DNA from: an uncultured Erysipelotrichaceae bacterium
Lineage (GTDB): Bacteria; Bacillota_I; Bacilli_A; Erysipelotrichales; Erysipelotrichaceae
Length of the DNA stretch: 6,124 bases
Reading direction: 5' to 3'
Assembly (NCBI GenBank): GCA_902782955.1
Contig: CACZPD010000184.1
Span: 1-6,124, forward strand
This document shows, one piece after another, positions 6,046-6,124 of this stretch; position 1 is the stretch's first letter; each line of letters begins with the position of its first letter. The translations under genes were made by a program, and so were the position numbers. The notes under the pieces are model-generated. The model saw only the letters and a list, made by a program, of their open reading frames with translations, searched no databases and was not told the DNA's origin.

Positions 6046-6124
6046 CGATGTGAGAAACATAAACAAGCGAAGAATGAATATACAAAGCTATCATATGACA
6101 GTCTATGCCGGGACGTCATCATAT

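Noticed and set aside
1..6124. CRISPR array, insertion sequence, tRNA or rRNA
   Set aside because: I looked for regularly spaced repeats, transposase motifs, terminal inverted repeats and tRNA-like cloverleaf ends by eye and found none. A tRNA or Rfam scan was not possible here.

Overview
The window looks like part of a surface-glycan (exopolysaccharide, capsule or wall-polymer) locus from a low-to-mid-GC Gram-positive bacterium, most likely a Clostridia member of the Bacillota. Three things point there: strong AGGAG-type ribosome binding sites, a consensus sigma-A promoter, and a CotH-kinase lipoprotein with an N-terminal chitobiase-like beta domain, an architecture familiar from Clostridia. 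The taxonomic call is inference; there is no rRNA or other marker gene here.

Layout. Positions 2-130 carry the last 42 codons of an unidentified membrane protein, GC-richer (about 61% over the first 120 bases) than what follows. Positions 131-976 form a long stretch with no confident gene. It holds a good Rho-independent terminator (307-350), a doubtful 59-codon ORF (488-667), a weak extended -10 promoter candidate (537-564), and a perfect-consensus promoter (TTGACA, 17 bp, TATAAT at 674-702). After that promoter comes a leader of about 265 nt with several potential, partly mutually exclusive stems. Four plus-strand genes then follow with short gaps (15, 75 and 15 nt) and no obvious internal terminator: an ABC-2 polysaccharide export permease (977-1852), its ATPase with a C-terminal Wzt-type domain (1868-3169), a CotH-family lipoprotein (3245-4978), and a UDP-glucuronate decarboxylase (4994-5932). 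The last 192 bases hold no convincing gene; one nested hairpin without a U-tract is present, and the operon may continue beyond the window.

How the genes may work together. The permease and ATPase form a Wzm/Wzt (TagG/TagH) exporter that moves a lipid-linked glycan made in the cytoplasm across the membrane. The ATPase carries an extra C-terminal domain which in Wzt proteins recognises the polymer. The decarboxylase makes UDP-xylose from UDP-glucuronate, so the exported glycan may contain xylose. The CotH-like lipoprotein would sit outside the membrane, where an atypical kinase-fold enzyme could modify the exported glycan or a surface protein. No glycosyltransferase, UDP-glucose dehydrogenase or ligase is in the window. 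The most interesting points are the CotH lipoprotein embedded in the export operon and the long structured leader. The exporter and the decarboxylase are ordinary members of well-known families.
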